Below are positions 20,971 through 32,949 of a stretch of 64,000 nucleotides of DNA, in pieces; the first letter of the stretch is position 1, and each line of letters begins with the position of its first letter. The notes below the pieces were generated by a model, which was given only the letters and a program-made list of their open reading frames with translations, did no database searches and was not told the origin of the DNA. A program made the position numbers and the translations under genes. The DNA is from Trichopria drosophilae (lineage: Eukaryota; Arthropoda; Insecta; Hymenoptera; Diapriidae), in contig CM059583.1 of assembly GCA_030407085.1 (NCBI GenBank), positions 80,686,001 to 80,750,000 on the forward strand. Reading direction: 5' to 3'.

Positions 20971-23900
20971 ATGGGTTACTGTTTTATATGTAAACAGCCG
21001 TTACTCAACGATGTGCGTGAAGTTAAAGCGAAAGGTATTGAAAGGCTTCTGAAATGTAGTGAAGAAAGACAAGTGGAAGAACATCGGCATCTTTTGAAAA
21101 ATGTTCAATCGATTTCTGTGCACAATCCTTGTTATAAGCGATATACAGATTCCCGAATAAAAAACGTCTTTATTACAAAAAGCACTTTCGACGAAAGCAG
21201 AGAGGACCCATGCGGAAGTAACGGGATGTTTAATTTTATTATTTATTTCATTACTTATTTTTTATACATGTTTGTAGAAATATCTTATAAAAGACTAATA
21301 ATACATTATCATAGTAAATAGAAAATACACTTCATGTAAGAGTGCATTCTTCGCGCATTTATTCTGAAAATAAGAATATCGTTTTTTCAGTGATGTTACA
21401 GAAATACAGAACAAAGCTTATTGTAATATTTTATTTTTTGTTTCAGAGAATACCTGAATATGTTACATTATTATATTTACATATTACTTCTTTTGTTTCA
21501 TGTACTTGTTAAGTTATTACCATTTGCTCATAACAATTTTAGCGTTCAAGCTTTAGAAACATGACCATTTGTATCATTTTCAGACTAAGTTAAAGTGCGC
21601 GTAAAGTTGAATTAAATCATATTAAATCGTATAATCCGTTTGCATTGAACTAAACCATTTATCCTGTAATCCTTGTAATATTAATTTTTTAATAACTAGA
21701 TACTTATAATAAATCAACTATTAAACGAGGGTCATGAAACCACTTAACTGTTGCAAACGTATCAATGTACAAAGGTGTCCGTTATATTGCAGTTGTTAAC
21801 CTAATAGTATTTTACTTCAACATATTTGTTTCGTAATTATAAGCATTTAATTTCTTCCATGCAGAACAAGCAGAAGACGTGCAATGGTCACAGACGGATA
21901 ATTCTTCCAAGTTTTCACAGCAGTGCCTTTTTTGCAATGAGACAATTCGAGCAGACTTTGACAAAATGTCACGAGAGGAGCGCACAAAGATTGTGACAAT
22001 AACGCGAAGCAACGCCGTTGAAAATATTAAAATGATCCTTAACGAACACGGAGATGAATTTTCTCGTGCAGTATGTCAACGTATGGAGTCTGTCCCTGAT
22101 CTAGTTGCTGCAGGTGCTCGGTATCATGCAGCCTGCGCGATGCGTTACGTATATCACAAAGGTACTGGAGCAAAGAAGGGTCGACTTGGTGGAGATGAAA
22201 TTGATGCCGCCATGGATGATATCTATACATATATGGAAGAAAGCAGCAATGAATGCCAATTTTCTTTGGAAGATTTAATGGCCCAAGTAAAAGGTGGCCT
22301 TTGTCCATATAAGAAAACCGTACGAAAACATTTATGTTTTAAGAACACCGGTCATAAATTGATTTCGGATGCCTGGTATCGTGACAAAAATAAAAATGAA
22401 GCAGACGAACGATTGCGTGTCGTGCGCGAAGCTGCCGCAATCTTTCGCGAAGACATTAGATCGGTTGTTTACGATTTACAAAATTATCCACCTTCCGACA
22501 GTTTCCTTGCAAGTGCCGAATCCGAAATACCTACATCTTTGACAGTTTTTCTGAACGAAGTCATAAATAAAAATAAAAAGTCAAACACCGAACGTGCATC
22601 ACAATTTTTAAAGACTAAATGTACATCAATAGCACACGCAATAATTTCTGCTGTACGCCCACGTTCTTTCAACTCTTCTGTAAAAATCGGCATCGGTGCT
22701 TTCTTATATAAAAAATTCGGATCTAAAACGTTGATTGATGTACTTTCGAATTTGGGATTTTCGGCGTCATATGCAGATGTCATGACGTATGAAAATGCGT
22801 GCATACACAGGGGTACCAGTAACATTCTTGCCGGATCGTTTTCGCAATTTGTTTATGACAATGCGGATTTTAATATAAAAACAATCGACGGTCACGGTAC
22901 TTTCCATGCCATGGGTGGCATCCAGTGTGTCACGCCGAGGACTGGTGTCGCTCCCTAGGATGCAGTGAAACGCGTTACGGAACGACGATCGTCGCAAAAA
23001 GTAGCATTAATGGGCACGATTCAACTTCTGTCATACACAACCCACACTTTGGCTGGTTTACGGACTATTAAGGTCTCTGATATCGAAAAACTACGTCCGA
23101 TTTCCCACGACATTTTGCCGACCATACCGGACTTGATGTGGCTTTACGGAAAATGGTCGAGCTACAATAAAATTCCAGATTGGAACGGATTCATGGAGAC
23201 AATAGCGTGCAATTTACCTTTCGAAGTGTCGAAAATTCTGTGTCTTCCGTTTATCAACGGTCCGCCATCAGACTACGACACAATCCTGACAGCGCTTTGT
23301 CAAGCAGTGGCAAAGTGTGCAGAAAGCCATCAACGTACGTGTATAGTTACCTTCGATCAACCACTGTACTGGAAAGCGAGAGACATTGTCGCAGCCGCCG
23401 ATCCATCATTTGGATTGCAGAACGTCGTGATTAGGCTCGGTGGATTTCATCTCCTCATGTCGTTCATGGGAGCCATCGGTAGTATAATGATGGGCAGTGG
23501 GATAGAGCAACTTTTCTATAAAATGCATGCAGAAAATTGCATCACTAAAATTAATTACTATAATTACTATAAAAATAACTATAAAAATAACTATAAAAAG
23601 TTAATTACTATAAAAACTAATAATAAACTTTCGGGGCATGCATACAGCCGGGCTGTTCGTGCACATGTATTAACGCACCTTGCATTGTCAAAGATAATCA
23701 TGGAAAACGTGGATTTAACAGAAAACGAACGCAATGAATTGGACTGTTATTTAGATGTCGTCAATCGTCCCTCTGTACTCATCGCTGCGGAAAGCAGTGT
23801 CGTACAAGAAGTCGCGGCAAAATTTCGAGATGCACTGAGATGTTGGAAAACAGGGAGCCTACTGCTAAATTGTGGGTCCAGTATTTTAAAATGGTGACGC

Positions 23901-25595
23901 TGTTGAAAAACTTTCTTGAAGCGGAAAGATCCCGTAACTGGATGCTGCACTTGAATACTATACAAAAAATGCTTCCATTCTTCCACGCCAGTGGACACTT
24001 TCTGTATGCCAAATCTGCCCAACTCTATCTCCAAGACATGTCATCATTGGATCAAAGAATGCATCCCGAAGAGTATGAGAAATTTACGCAGGGCTGTTTT
24101 ACACTACGGAGGAGTGATAAATTTTGGAGTGGAATCATGTCCGATCAGACAATTGAACAAGTGTTAATGAGGTTTTTCAACTCGAAAATAATCGCAGTAG
24201 ATCCCTTATTAATTTTTCAACGGATATGTGTAATAAAAAGCATGCGGAAATGCGCTAAGTCAGTGTTGTTTACTGAATTTGAATCGTTGAAAATGGCCGT
24301 GGAACCTACTGACAAAACTCTGCACGTCATAGACGGAGGGTATTTCTTACATAAAGTTGTGTGGGGTCGTGTAGCAATTTTCCACGTCATATGCACAAAG
24401 TATGTGAACTACTCGCAAAGTAACTTCAAAAATGATGTTATCGTTGTTTTTGACGGTTACCCAGATCCCAAGGACGCTGGTACGAAAACTTCAGAAAGAC
24501 TACGGCGTTCTAGGATTCACCAAACGATGGAAATTATATTCACGGCAGGCACAATCATGCAGACTAGCCAGGAAAAATTCTTGGCCAACGACGGAAACAA
24601 AAAACGTTTAATAGAAATGCTCAGTACATACTTAACGAGTGCTAACATCTCAGTTGAACAGGCACACGAGGACGACGATAGAGAAATCGTACAAACCGCC
24701 ATCGACCATTCTATGAGTTACGATTACGTTGAAATTATCGGCGAAGATGTCGACTTACTCGTCCTTCTAACCGCTCTTGCACAGGGCAAAAAGAACATTT
24801 ATTTCAAGAAGCCGGCGAAAGGGAAAATACCCACTGTTATCTACTCTCCTGAAAGTCTGAAAAACGATGCACTGTGGCGAAATATTTTATTCCTACACGC
24901 TTTCAGTGGGTGTGACACCACGTCCGCTTTTTACAATGTCGGGAAAAAGAAATTCATGAAACTGCTTGCAAAGAATCCAAAGTTTGTACCGTCAGCAGAG
25001 ATGTTTACAAGTAAGAAGGTCTGTCATCGTGCCAGCAGCAGAACGAATTTTAATAGATATTTACGTTGGGAACGAACAAGACGAGTCGCTAGATTCTCTG
25101 CGATTTAAACGCTTCGCACAATCCGTCACGAAAATGAAATTTAACTTGTCGAGTCTTCCACCAACGCGAGACGCAGAGCGATTGCACACTTTGCAAACCT
25201 ACTACCAGGTTCAAAAGTGGCTGAGACATATACCGGAACCTATCGAATGTGGTTGGCGAAAGACGAACTTCGGCCTCGAACCCGTGTTAAGTAGTGTGGA
25301 ATCTGTACCGGCCGAACTGCTCAAAATCTTGGCTTGCAGATGTACGGGAAGGTGTGGCGCGACTTGTGGATGTCGCAAATCTGGCATGAAATGTTCCGTT
25401 GTTTGTCGCAATTGTGACGAAGAAACATGCGACAACCTGAGCAATGTCCGCGAGGACATCGAATCCGATGACGAATGCGATTTCATCGACGACAGCCCTG
25501 CATTGCACTACATGGAAGAAGAAGGCAATGAACAAGAAGAGGACAGTGAGCTGGAAGAACCCTTAAACAAACGATCAAGGATCGTTAGTAACTAA
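20971..25595 (+). pseudogene. Academ-like transposase/XPG-like nuclease gene, copy A (broken)
   Basis: Large transposon gene. Exon 1 (20971-21217) begins with ATG and encodes a C-x2-C finger (CFICKQ...HNPCYKRY). A GT-AG intron (21218-21864) fits in phase. Exon 2 carries a second finger (CLFCNE, with HAAC), a transposase-like core with DNADFNIKTIDGHGTFHAMGG (about 22856-22918), VTFDQPLYWKA (about 23347) and RLGGFHLLMSFMG (about 23430). A nuclease-like region follows with acidic residues at VIDGG (D at 24332), VVFDGY (D at 24452), GEDVDLL (24743-24754) and HAFSGCDTTS (D at 24913), as in XPG/FEN1/PIN folds. The tail has a CXC-like cysteine cluster, CRCTGRCGATCGCRKSGMKC (about 25336-25395), then acidic residues, ending at 25595. 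Damage: in-frame TAG at 22956-22958, frameshifts near 23840 and 25030, a low-complexity insertion at 23550-23630, and about 150 residues missing near 24170 relative to copy B. Confidence 0.8.
21218..21864 (+). other. probable intron in copy A transposase gene
   Basis: Donor gtaacg at 21218 and acceptor tttcttccatgcag ending at 21864. Exon 1 leaves one base of a codon and exon 2 supplies two, so the frame is preserved. Copy B lacks this sequence and runs straight from one exon to the other. It could be a true intron lost in B or an intron-like insertion in A. Confidence 0.65.
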
Positions 25596-26110
25596 AAAAA
25601 TGTACAAACGCTGTATTTTTCAAAAATTACTTTTCATCGGCTACAATAAAAAAAAGATAATGAAAATGAATGATTTTGAAAATAACTTATTTCAACTTTT
25701 TTGAATTGCTTTATTCTAAACAGCCCACATCCTTTCATTACATTTCAATAATTAAATACTAAACAATTATATTATTCTACAATTTCATATAATTGTACAA
25801 AATTGTTATAACACTTATTCAACAAATTAAAACATATTATAATACATTACTTTTTATATTGTCATTGTATGAAATATTTCAAAATTTATATCTCACATAC
25901 TACAGTAAAAACATTCCATTCTAATTTGGTTTCGAAATTACACTTCAATTACACTTTCAAAATAACACTGATTCTTGTTATGTTAATAAATAAGAATTTT
26001 AATAAGTTATATACTTCAAAATTGCCAAATACGTTGACAATCGATTTATTTTCGGACGCTCTTTCGTACGCAATGTACAATAAATTTCCAAGTAATACAC
26101 GGCTAATGCG
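25596..26110. other. AT-rich 3' region of copy A
   Basis: Non-coding DNA between the gene's stop codon and the right terminal repeat. It holds an aataaaaaaaag-type AT-rich stretch that could include polyadenylation signals, but none is distinctive. Confidence 0.5.
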
Positions 26111-26664
26111 TTAGAAAAAAGACAAAAGCGAAAACAGCGCCGAAGTCGGACCGGCGCGTGCCTCCGTCCTGGCGGCCATTTCGTGCCGCTGCGACGGACG
26201 GAACGCCTGCCTTCTATGGTCTATTGTCGACTAATCGGATCGAGTCATAGCTCATTTTGTTCGTTTTTTTAAGCTCTATAACTTTTATTTTAACGAAAAA
26301 AGTGATTTATCTTCACCAAAACGAGATAAATGCAAAAAAAACGTGAAAATTAATGCCCCCCCCCCACCTTTCACCGCAAAAAACACGTGAACCATTGACT
26401 CTACGTGGAAACTGTTGCCAAACACAATTGTAGGGCGCAATAAATGCTACAAAATGAGAGGTCGAACGTTAATTTCCGATAGCAATTGGCCGAGATATGG
26501 CGAAAAAACGAAATTTTTATAAAAGGGGGCCCCCGTAAAAATTCCCGCGCCCCTGGGAATACGCAAACTTTAAAATAAGCTTTTCAAAACGTCCCAAATA
26601 AGCCCCAAAAGGTTTCATTAAATTGCGTTCACTTTCCCGCTCAAAACCTAATTTGACTGGCCTA
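26111..26664 (-). repeat. right terminal inverted repeat of copy A
   Basis: Reverse complement of the left repeat. It keeps the catagctcattttgttcg, ggcgcgggaat-type and ccaattgctatcgg-type words in mirror orientation, ending ctaatttgactggccta at 26664. Compared with the left repeat it has about 40 extra bases near 26190. Confidence 0.9.
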
Positions 26665-27236
26665 TTTACCAAGTTTATAGAGGTACGGGCCTTGAGGGCG
26701 GCCAATAGTACCACCATAATTAACGACCTGCAAACGCTGGCGAAACCGACGTATGGCGCGATCGAGTGAAGCGACTCCCGTTCAGCCTAGACTGGGTGAG
26801 GAAAAACCTGCAGCAAGCCGCGAAACGGTAGGCCCAGTACTATAATCACCATAGAAAAGATATCAGATACCGCGAGGGTAAATTCGTCATTCGTAGTAAC
26901 CGAGTTCTTTCCTCCGGTGCTCAGCATTTTGCGGCCAAATTAGCCCCCCGTTTTATTGATCCATGTAGGATAGTAAGAACAGTATCTTCCGTAGTATACG
27001 AGTTCAAGAACGCCGTCGGCAGCCGAAATCCACGTGGGCACATAAAGGATCTAAAACCTTTTATGTCGTCCCCCATCCCAGCTACCCTGCCTCACCAGCC
27101 CGTAGCAGCTGAATCCACCACCTATCCAGGGAACACTACCCTACCTCGTATCCTTCCATCCTATAAAATCCCTAACAGCACCCCGCCGCATAGGTCACCC
27201 AAGAAAAGTTCCCCCGATGATCGGAACTACCGCTAG
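26665..27236 (+). pseudogene. Gypsy-type integrase relic, 3' part
   Basis: Continues the integrase from codon TTT at 26665 with a FTKFIEVRALRAAN segment. The catalytic core is then deleted (jump at about 26750). After a shift it gives the C-terminal region typical of Ty3/Gypsy-type integrases: YREGKFVIRSNRVLSSGAQ, FAAKLAPRFIDPCRI, VVYEF, and GHIKDLKPF (about 27036-27062). A proline-rich end follows, finishing at a TAG at 27234-27236. A nonsense codon lies at about 26830. Together with 20060-20242 it is one older insertion disrupted by element A. Confidence 0.8.
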
Positions 27237-28548
27237 CGCCCCCCCGAGAGTCGGTCGTCCACGTAAACTGAACCCTATAATACTTCCCCCGTGCCGAATA
27301 GCTCCGCTGCTCACCAGATGCGGTTACGTCGCCGAACAAGAGGGGAATCCAATGACACTTTGGAAATGGCTGTAATAAGGAATATTGTGTAAGCTCATAA
27401 GTACTCTCAGAAAAAACAATTACTAACCATAAGTTGGTTTGTTTATATTTTTCAGATGACATCTCCGGGACAAAGAGGGCTATTTGCCCCCCCCCCCCCA
27501 CCCTCCCTCACGATAGGAGGCAATCCCCCAAACACCACCGGTCGCTAGAGCAGGGCTTCAGCCCTATTTTGTGTCGGCCAGGTGCCCTCCCCTACACTTG
27601 ATCCTGACTCTCCGTTCGATAATCCCCCGTCCCTAGATTCCTTTGAGTATCTGCCCACATTCGTCTCCACTCCCTTGATGGAAGGGTCTTCCATGACCCA
27701 CCGCCTTACCTTTCCCGCCCCCCCCCCCCCCCCCCAGGGGTACCCTGGGACCAGAACAGGTCCTTCTCCCTGAACCATATCCCTCCGGAGGAACCAGAAT
27801 CCCCTCCGGAAACTCCACCCACTTCCCTTCTGCGTCCCGCTGCTGCTTTACACTCCATGACTCTCCCCTCCCCCCACCCTCTTCACCTGAGCCATTTCTA
27901 CCATTTCCCCACCCCTTCCAAACACTTTTCGAACTCGAAATCGAATCATGGCCGCTGCTGTACTTGATGTGGGGTTTTACAGTTTCCTACATCCTCGACA
28001 AATGTGAGAATGACGTTATCTAAGACGATCTGCAGCTCTCGCTATACCGACCTACAAGGGCTCTAGCGACCAGGGTTCGATTTCGGCATCCGGGGTTTTG
28101 ACTACAAGGTTCGATCGTCAAATCAAAATTCCGCGTGGTGGAATTTCGAATACGAGGTTCAGCCAGGGCTGGGGTTCTGACCACAGACCCCCAGATCTTT
28201 TGGTTCTTGTAGGGTCAGTGTAAGGGCCAATTCAAAGGGTAGAAAGGGAAGAATATTGATTACTTACTGCGTGCATACGTATTCGTAAATCTCTGTCACC
28301 AAATACATGCCTCTGCGCACGAACCGAATTTTCAAGCAAATAAAGGATTGGTATCACAGTGCAGATTACAAGTGAAAGGGGGTGAATACTCAACGAGATC
28401 TCGAAGGACCGCACAAGGTTAATTTAAGCATAAGAATTGGAGGGAGAACGAAGCATCAAATGGCGCAGCAGTAAAAGGATCTTTAAAAAAAAAATTATTA
28501 TGTACTTTTGGCTAATTGAATAATTTGCTCGTTACAGTAGATATATTA
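27237..28548. other. C-rich flank of the Gypsy relic, unassigned
   Basis: C runs at about 27486-27499 and 27719-27735. Proline-rich frames (27582-27773 and overlapping minus frames) are low-complexity products. Could include the retroelement's 3' untranslated region or LTR, but I found no matching LTR pair. Confidence 0.35.
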
Positions 28549-28550
28549 TA

Positions 28551-28807
28551 CAGGGTGCGTCCGAATGACCGCATTCTGTGTATGTGCTCCTTCGCGGGAA
28601 GGCAAAAGATGCTTTTCATGTGTTTTCGAATCGCGGGAACGAACTGAAGAAGCAGCCTGATGCCGAAGTTACTCTGTTCGTAAATTGTTTCAGCGCATTC
28701 GCCCCAAAATAAATACATTTTCAGAATGACTATTTCACCATTCGGCTTAGAAAAAAATATCGTACTTTCAGTATATATCCCGAATGCGATCATTCGGATG
28801 CACGCTG
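28551..28807. mobile_element. MITE with CAGGGTGCGTCC termini, 257 bp
   Basis: cagggtgcgtccgaatgacc at the left and a reverse-complement copy with three mismatches ending cacgctg at 28807. TA lies outside both ends. Inverted repeat about 28 bp. No protein. Its CAGGGTG start resembles that of the 2.08-kb foldback element, suggesting related transposase sources (inference). Confidence 0.7.
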
Positions 28808-28809
28808 TA

Positions 28810-31753
28810 CAACGTTATAAAGTGACGATTAACAAATTTCAATTTTACTGCAGATTTTGCAAAATATCTTTATAATCTTGGAAACAATTGTTATCGATAG
28901 ACTAATTAGAGTAATTCCAGCAAATACCACCAATAATGATATCCTTCCATCTAATAAAAGAAGATTTATATACGCCGCCAGTTTCGAGGTTAATATGAAT
29001 ATTACTCTATTACATTATGGCATTTTAAGCAATTTTACAAACATGTCGACATAACATCCACGTATAAAGAATGATATTATACACAGTAATATTTCAAAAG
29101 ATATTTAATTAATTGTTTATATGTATAACACATCATTTATCATATGTTAAAAATATAGTTTATAACTGACATATGTTAAGAAATTAAAAATTGATTCCAA
29201 TTCTTCAAATGATGCATCGTCCTTGTAGATTTTGCTTATTATTTAATATTATTGATTCTTGACATTTTTTCTCTTTTTTGAATGCCTCTGAATTAAGCTT
29301 TCTCTCTCTTCTTCGTTCCTAAAAAAGATAGTACTGCTGTAACGACTTGTAGCGATATATGAAATAAATATTACTTAGTTGTCTATTAAATATAGTTTTC
29401 TAATTTAGTACTGCTTGCATAACAATATCAAAAGAGACAATCCAGGATACGATTTACATTCTACGATTAAAAAATTGAGATAACATTTGCACCAAACCCT
29501 TTATATTCACATACCTATATTTCTAATAATTTATTGAGGTATAATACTCGTTCTTCGTAACATAGAAATACTTTAAATAAATTACCAAAATTTCGGTGCG
29601 AGTTATATCACCGCGGGGTATGTTTGAGTGCCATAATTTGCGGTGGGTATCCTAATTTCAGCATGTGCATCAAATACTATTATTTCTACCTACCATTACA
29701 ACATTTCTAAATACCATTACTTCTAACTCGCGTTTAATCTTTTTAAATAAACCAAAAAAATGTGTAATAGGTGTTTAAGAAATATATTTTCCTCAGCTTT
29801 TCATTGATGTTTACTACGTTTGGTTTTCTCAACATTTTTCATTTTCACCTTTGTAAGTGATTGGAATTTAGATCAAATGTTGATTTTTTACAGAGAAATA
29901 GGATTATTCCAGATAGTGCCCGTTTTCTTCATGAAATATAAGGCAAATAATAGACATAGCGCAGCTGCTGCACGTGGTACGCAGCGCAATGTCCCAAAGA
30001 GTAGGAAACCTGAACATATTATATTTAGTATATAAACACGTAATTAGTAACAAATGAATTTGTCTTCAAATTACTTATTTCCCCTTTGCACCCTGGCAGT
30101 ATCGCTATTAAACGCTTTTCGCTCATATTTAGTTATTATTCAATGATAGTACCAGTAAGTATTAATTTCAAAACATTTTACAAAATCAATTTTTTATTGG
30201 TGTTTTATATTTAAGAATATTACCTATTAGTATATCGAAAAAATATACGGATACAAAATTTACGCAGAATACAGAAAAATTTAGTAATGATGTGTAGAAC
30301 AAAATATGTTAATATTATGTAATATAATAATGGATGTTTGCTTTTTACATTTCTTCAAGTATTGTAGTAGTAGATTCAGAATCTAAAAAAAACAAGCAGA
30401 ATTTAATTTGAATGATGAGGCATTTTCACGCCTTTGTAAAACGTTTGATTTACCCAATATAGATCTGTATGCCATTCGAATTAATGCTAAATGCAACAGG
30501 TACGTTTCATGGCATCAGGATCCTGTGTCATTTGCAGTAGATGCATTTACAACGCAATAGATAAATTATTATTTTTACGCATTTCTATCATTTTCTCGTA
30601 TACGTAATGTTTTGTGAAAATGCAAAATGAAAAATGCAGAGGGATCATACTTGTACCCTGATTGGCCAGGATAGCCATGTTACCTTTTCTGTTAGATATT
30701 GGAAGGAAATCCAATAATTATCAATGAAACGATTAAAACAACTAATGTTAATAAAATATTTCCCAGTTTGAGGATTTCATTTTATGAATAAAATGAAAAA
30801 ATATGCGTTGATACTGAATTTAAAGAATACGTATTTCGATTTTTCAAATTTTTTAAAAGTCAAGCAGTGTATTATTGCATGCTTATAAAATTTGATAGAA
30901 TTCTGTGACTCATTCCTAAGCATTGTTGTTCTTAGAAAATTGTCTCTAAAGTATATAGTTTTTAAGAAAAAAAATGGTTAAATTTTAAAAAGAATTTTGA
31001 GCTTCTAGGCGCCATCCTGAATTATGAATTCTGATATGGTGCATTTTAATCCTAGGGGTCGATGGACGCGATATTTTCAACTCAGATGTTTTTTGAACGT
31101 AATTTCGAGATGAAAGTGATGTTTTACTGAAAAACAAAATTAAAAAAAAATCACGTTTTCTAACAACAAACGTGTATAACTTTTTTGCGGTTTATTTAAT
31201 CGAAATTTTATTAAATGATTTTGAAAAAGCATACAATTTTACGTGAGAAACAGTGGAGCTCAAATTTTTCTCAAGGCATTTATATACAAATTATCGATGT
31301 TCAAACTGATACTGAAAATCCGTCCGTTTGAGCGTTGATGGGTTAAGTAGGGCTCAGTTACCTGATAGCTATTGTGCGAATCGGTTCGTAGTGTACGAAA
31401 ACTCTGTTGCAAAAACGAACATTTGTCATCCGACGAGTAAAGAAGTGGTGAATAACACAAAAATTGTCGAGTATTGAGCTTTCTTTCGGGGTGTACCAAT
31501 TTACCCGAACCTGGTACCGAAACACGGTGATTTACGCAATTTTCTCTTTGCGTTCCCCGATCTCGGGTCAATAAGAAACATTTGGCGATTCTGCCAGGAT
31601 CCATTTATTCATCAGTGCTAAAACATTAAAATATTGTGGTGCAATCACGTGAACAGTTTGGAATACTTAGTGACCAATATTATCAAGTTGTGGAAGGATT
31701 TCATTTGAAAAATTGCTTCTTAGTTTTTTGCTCATGTGCTTGCCTTTATTAAA
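28810..31753. other. AT-rich non-coding stretch
   Basis: No convincing ORF, RNA gene or element boundary. The small ORFs (for example 28857-29054, 29820-30035, 31260-31604) have no recognisable domain. Confidence 0.5.
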
Positions 31754-31756
31754 GAA

Positions 31757-32180
31757 TAGTCCAAGAAAAGTAGGATTTTGCATAACAGGTGATTGGAAAT
31801 GCAATTTTTTTCGAGGGTGTCGAGGGAGCCTAGAAGAGCTTAACTCTAAATTGTCGGGACGACCCGAGACTTGGCATTTTTTCTGTGGGCAAATAACCTA
31901 AAAAACAGTCAGTATTAAATATCTCGGCCCCCAGTTAAGTAAAAAAAAAACGTTTTTTTATACCCTACAAGATAAAATTATGACTTTTATATGTACTTTG
32001 CGTATTTCTCGAGATATTTGAAGAAAACGACGAAAATGGAGACAAAAAAAAACTTGAACCGATTCTTAGTCTCTCGTTCATTTCTGTGAACAGGATTCCC
32101 GTACAGCGATACGCATTCGAGAAAGGAAAACATACTTTATCATCGTAAATCGGTATGTTACATATTGTTTTTAAATGCAA
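31757..32180 (+). repeat. left terminal inverted repeat of copy C
   Basis: Matches the reverse complement of 32950-33511. Shared blocks include aacctaaaaaacagtcagta, atatctcggcccccagttaa, cgtatttctcgagatatttg and gtgaacaggattcccg. Confidence 0.85.
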
Positions 32181-32459
32181 AACTGAAACTTATAATATGT
32201 AATAATAATAATAAAAATAGTAATAATAATAATTTATGATAATTGATACAACAAAAATATAAAAATGAATTTCCCGCGTATAAAATATGTTTCCACGCTA
32301 CGTTTAGAATTTGTATCAAATTATTTGTATTAAGAACGATAAAAAATGAATGTACATACAGGCAAAATAAATGACATGAATGTATGTTTAATATTCTCTT
32401 TATTAAATAGGATGGAGCCCTATCGTAATTTACAATCTTTGTCGTTTCGCTAGTGTTGG

Positions 32460-32880
32460 CTAGTCAACGCTGTCTGAGAGGTTTCCACCGCACTCTCTTT
32501 CTTGTTCACTATCGTTGTCACATGCATCCATTTCATCGTCCAAGTCCATTTCATTCTCGTGTTCATTTATGCAAATCGAACGTTTGACCACTGCAAGTTG
32601 GGCAAATTGGGGAAAATTTGAGACCTGCTTTGCGGCAACCGCAGGCTTCCCGCAATTTTTAGTGCATTTGCACGGTATGAGTTTCAACACTTGAGGCGGC
32701 GAAGGTTCTGCGGAATTTGAAATGCTTCCAAGCCACAGTGTAATCTTTGCCAACCCCATTTTCTGGTGTCATGATCAATGCCCAGACAAGTTTGCACTTA
32801 TGTTCACGTATGTTCGCGAAGAGCTGTTTTTGTCGGTAGCAGTGAAACAAGGTTCAATTTTGTAAGAGTTTATATTGAAG
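32460..32880 (-). pseudogene. Academ-like transposase C-terminus, copy C
   Basis: On the minus strand, one frame near 32870-32790 reads KLNLVSLLPTKTALREHT, matching the FNLSSLPPTRDAERLHT region of copy A. Farther on, LKLIPCKCTKNCGK (about 32690-32650) and, after a frameshift, ACGCRKAGLKFSPICPTCSG give the CXC-like cysteine tail. It ends in an acidic stretch at 32460. Everything upstream in the gene (finger, core, nuclease) is deleted, and the remainder has at least two frameshifts and nonsense codons. The TIRs may still serve as a substrate for a transposase supplied in trans, which is inference. Confidence 0.75.
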
Positions 32881-32949
32881 TCCATCGATACACGTTTCTT
32901 GCTTGCCACCGACATAAAGTGAAATGGCGAAACGTTGCAATAATATTAA

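Larger units (their letters stand above)
20243..26664 (+). mobile_element. Academ-like DNA transposon, copy A (6.4 kb)
   Basis: Bounded by TAGGCCAGTCAAATTAG and its exact reverse complement, with TTT on both sides (20240-20242 and 26665-26667) as a 3-bp target duplication. The long inverted repeats (about 514 and 554 bp) enclose one gene on the plus strand. The host is a Gypsy-type integrase gene, whose codon frame is uninterrupted if the element and one TTT are removed, which fixes the boundaries to the base. 3-bp duplications plus an XPG-like domain fit my recollection of Academ (AcademX) elements. Copies B and C share the design. Confidence 0.85.

Noticed and set aside
23840..23900. Frame change at a similar place in copies A and B, suggesting programmed frameshifting
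   Set aside because: The two copies need shifts in opposite directions at this point, which fits independent decay rather than a conserved frameshift site.
27582..27818. Proline/glycine-rich ORFs on both strands
   Set aside because: They come from C runs and low-complexity DNA and have no domain.
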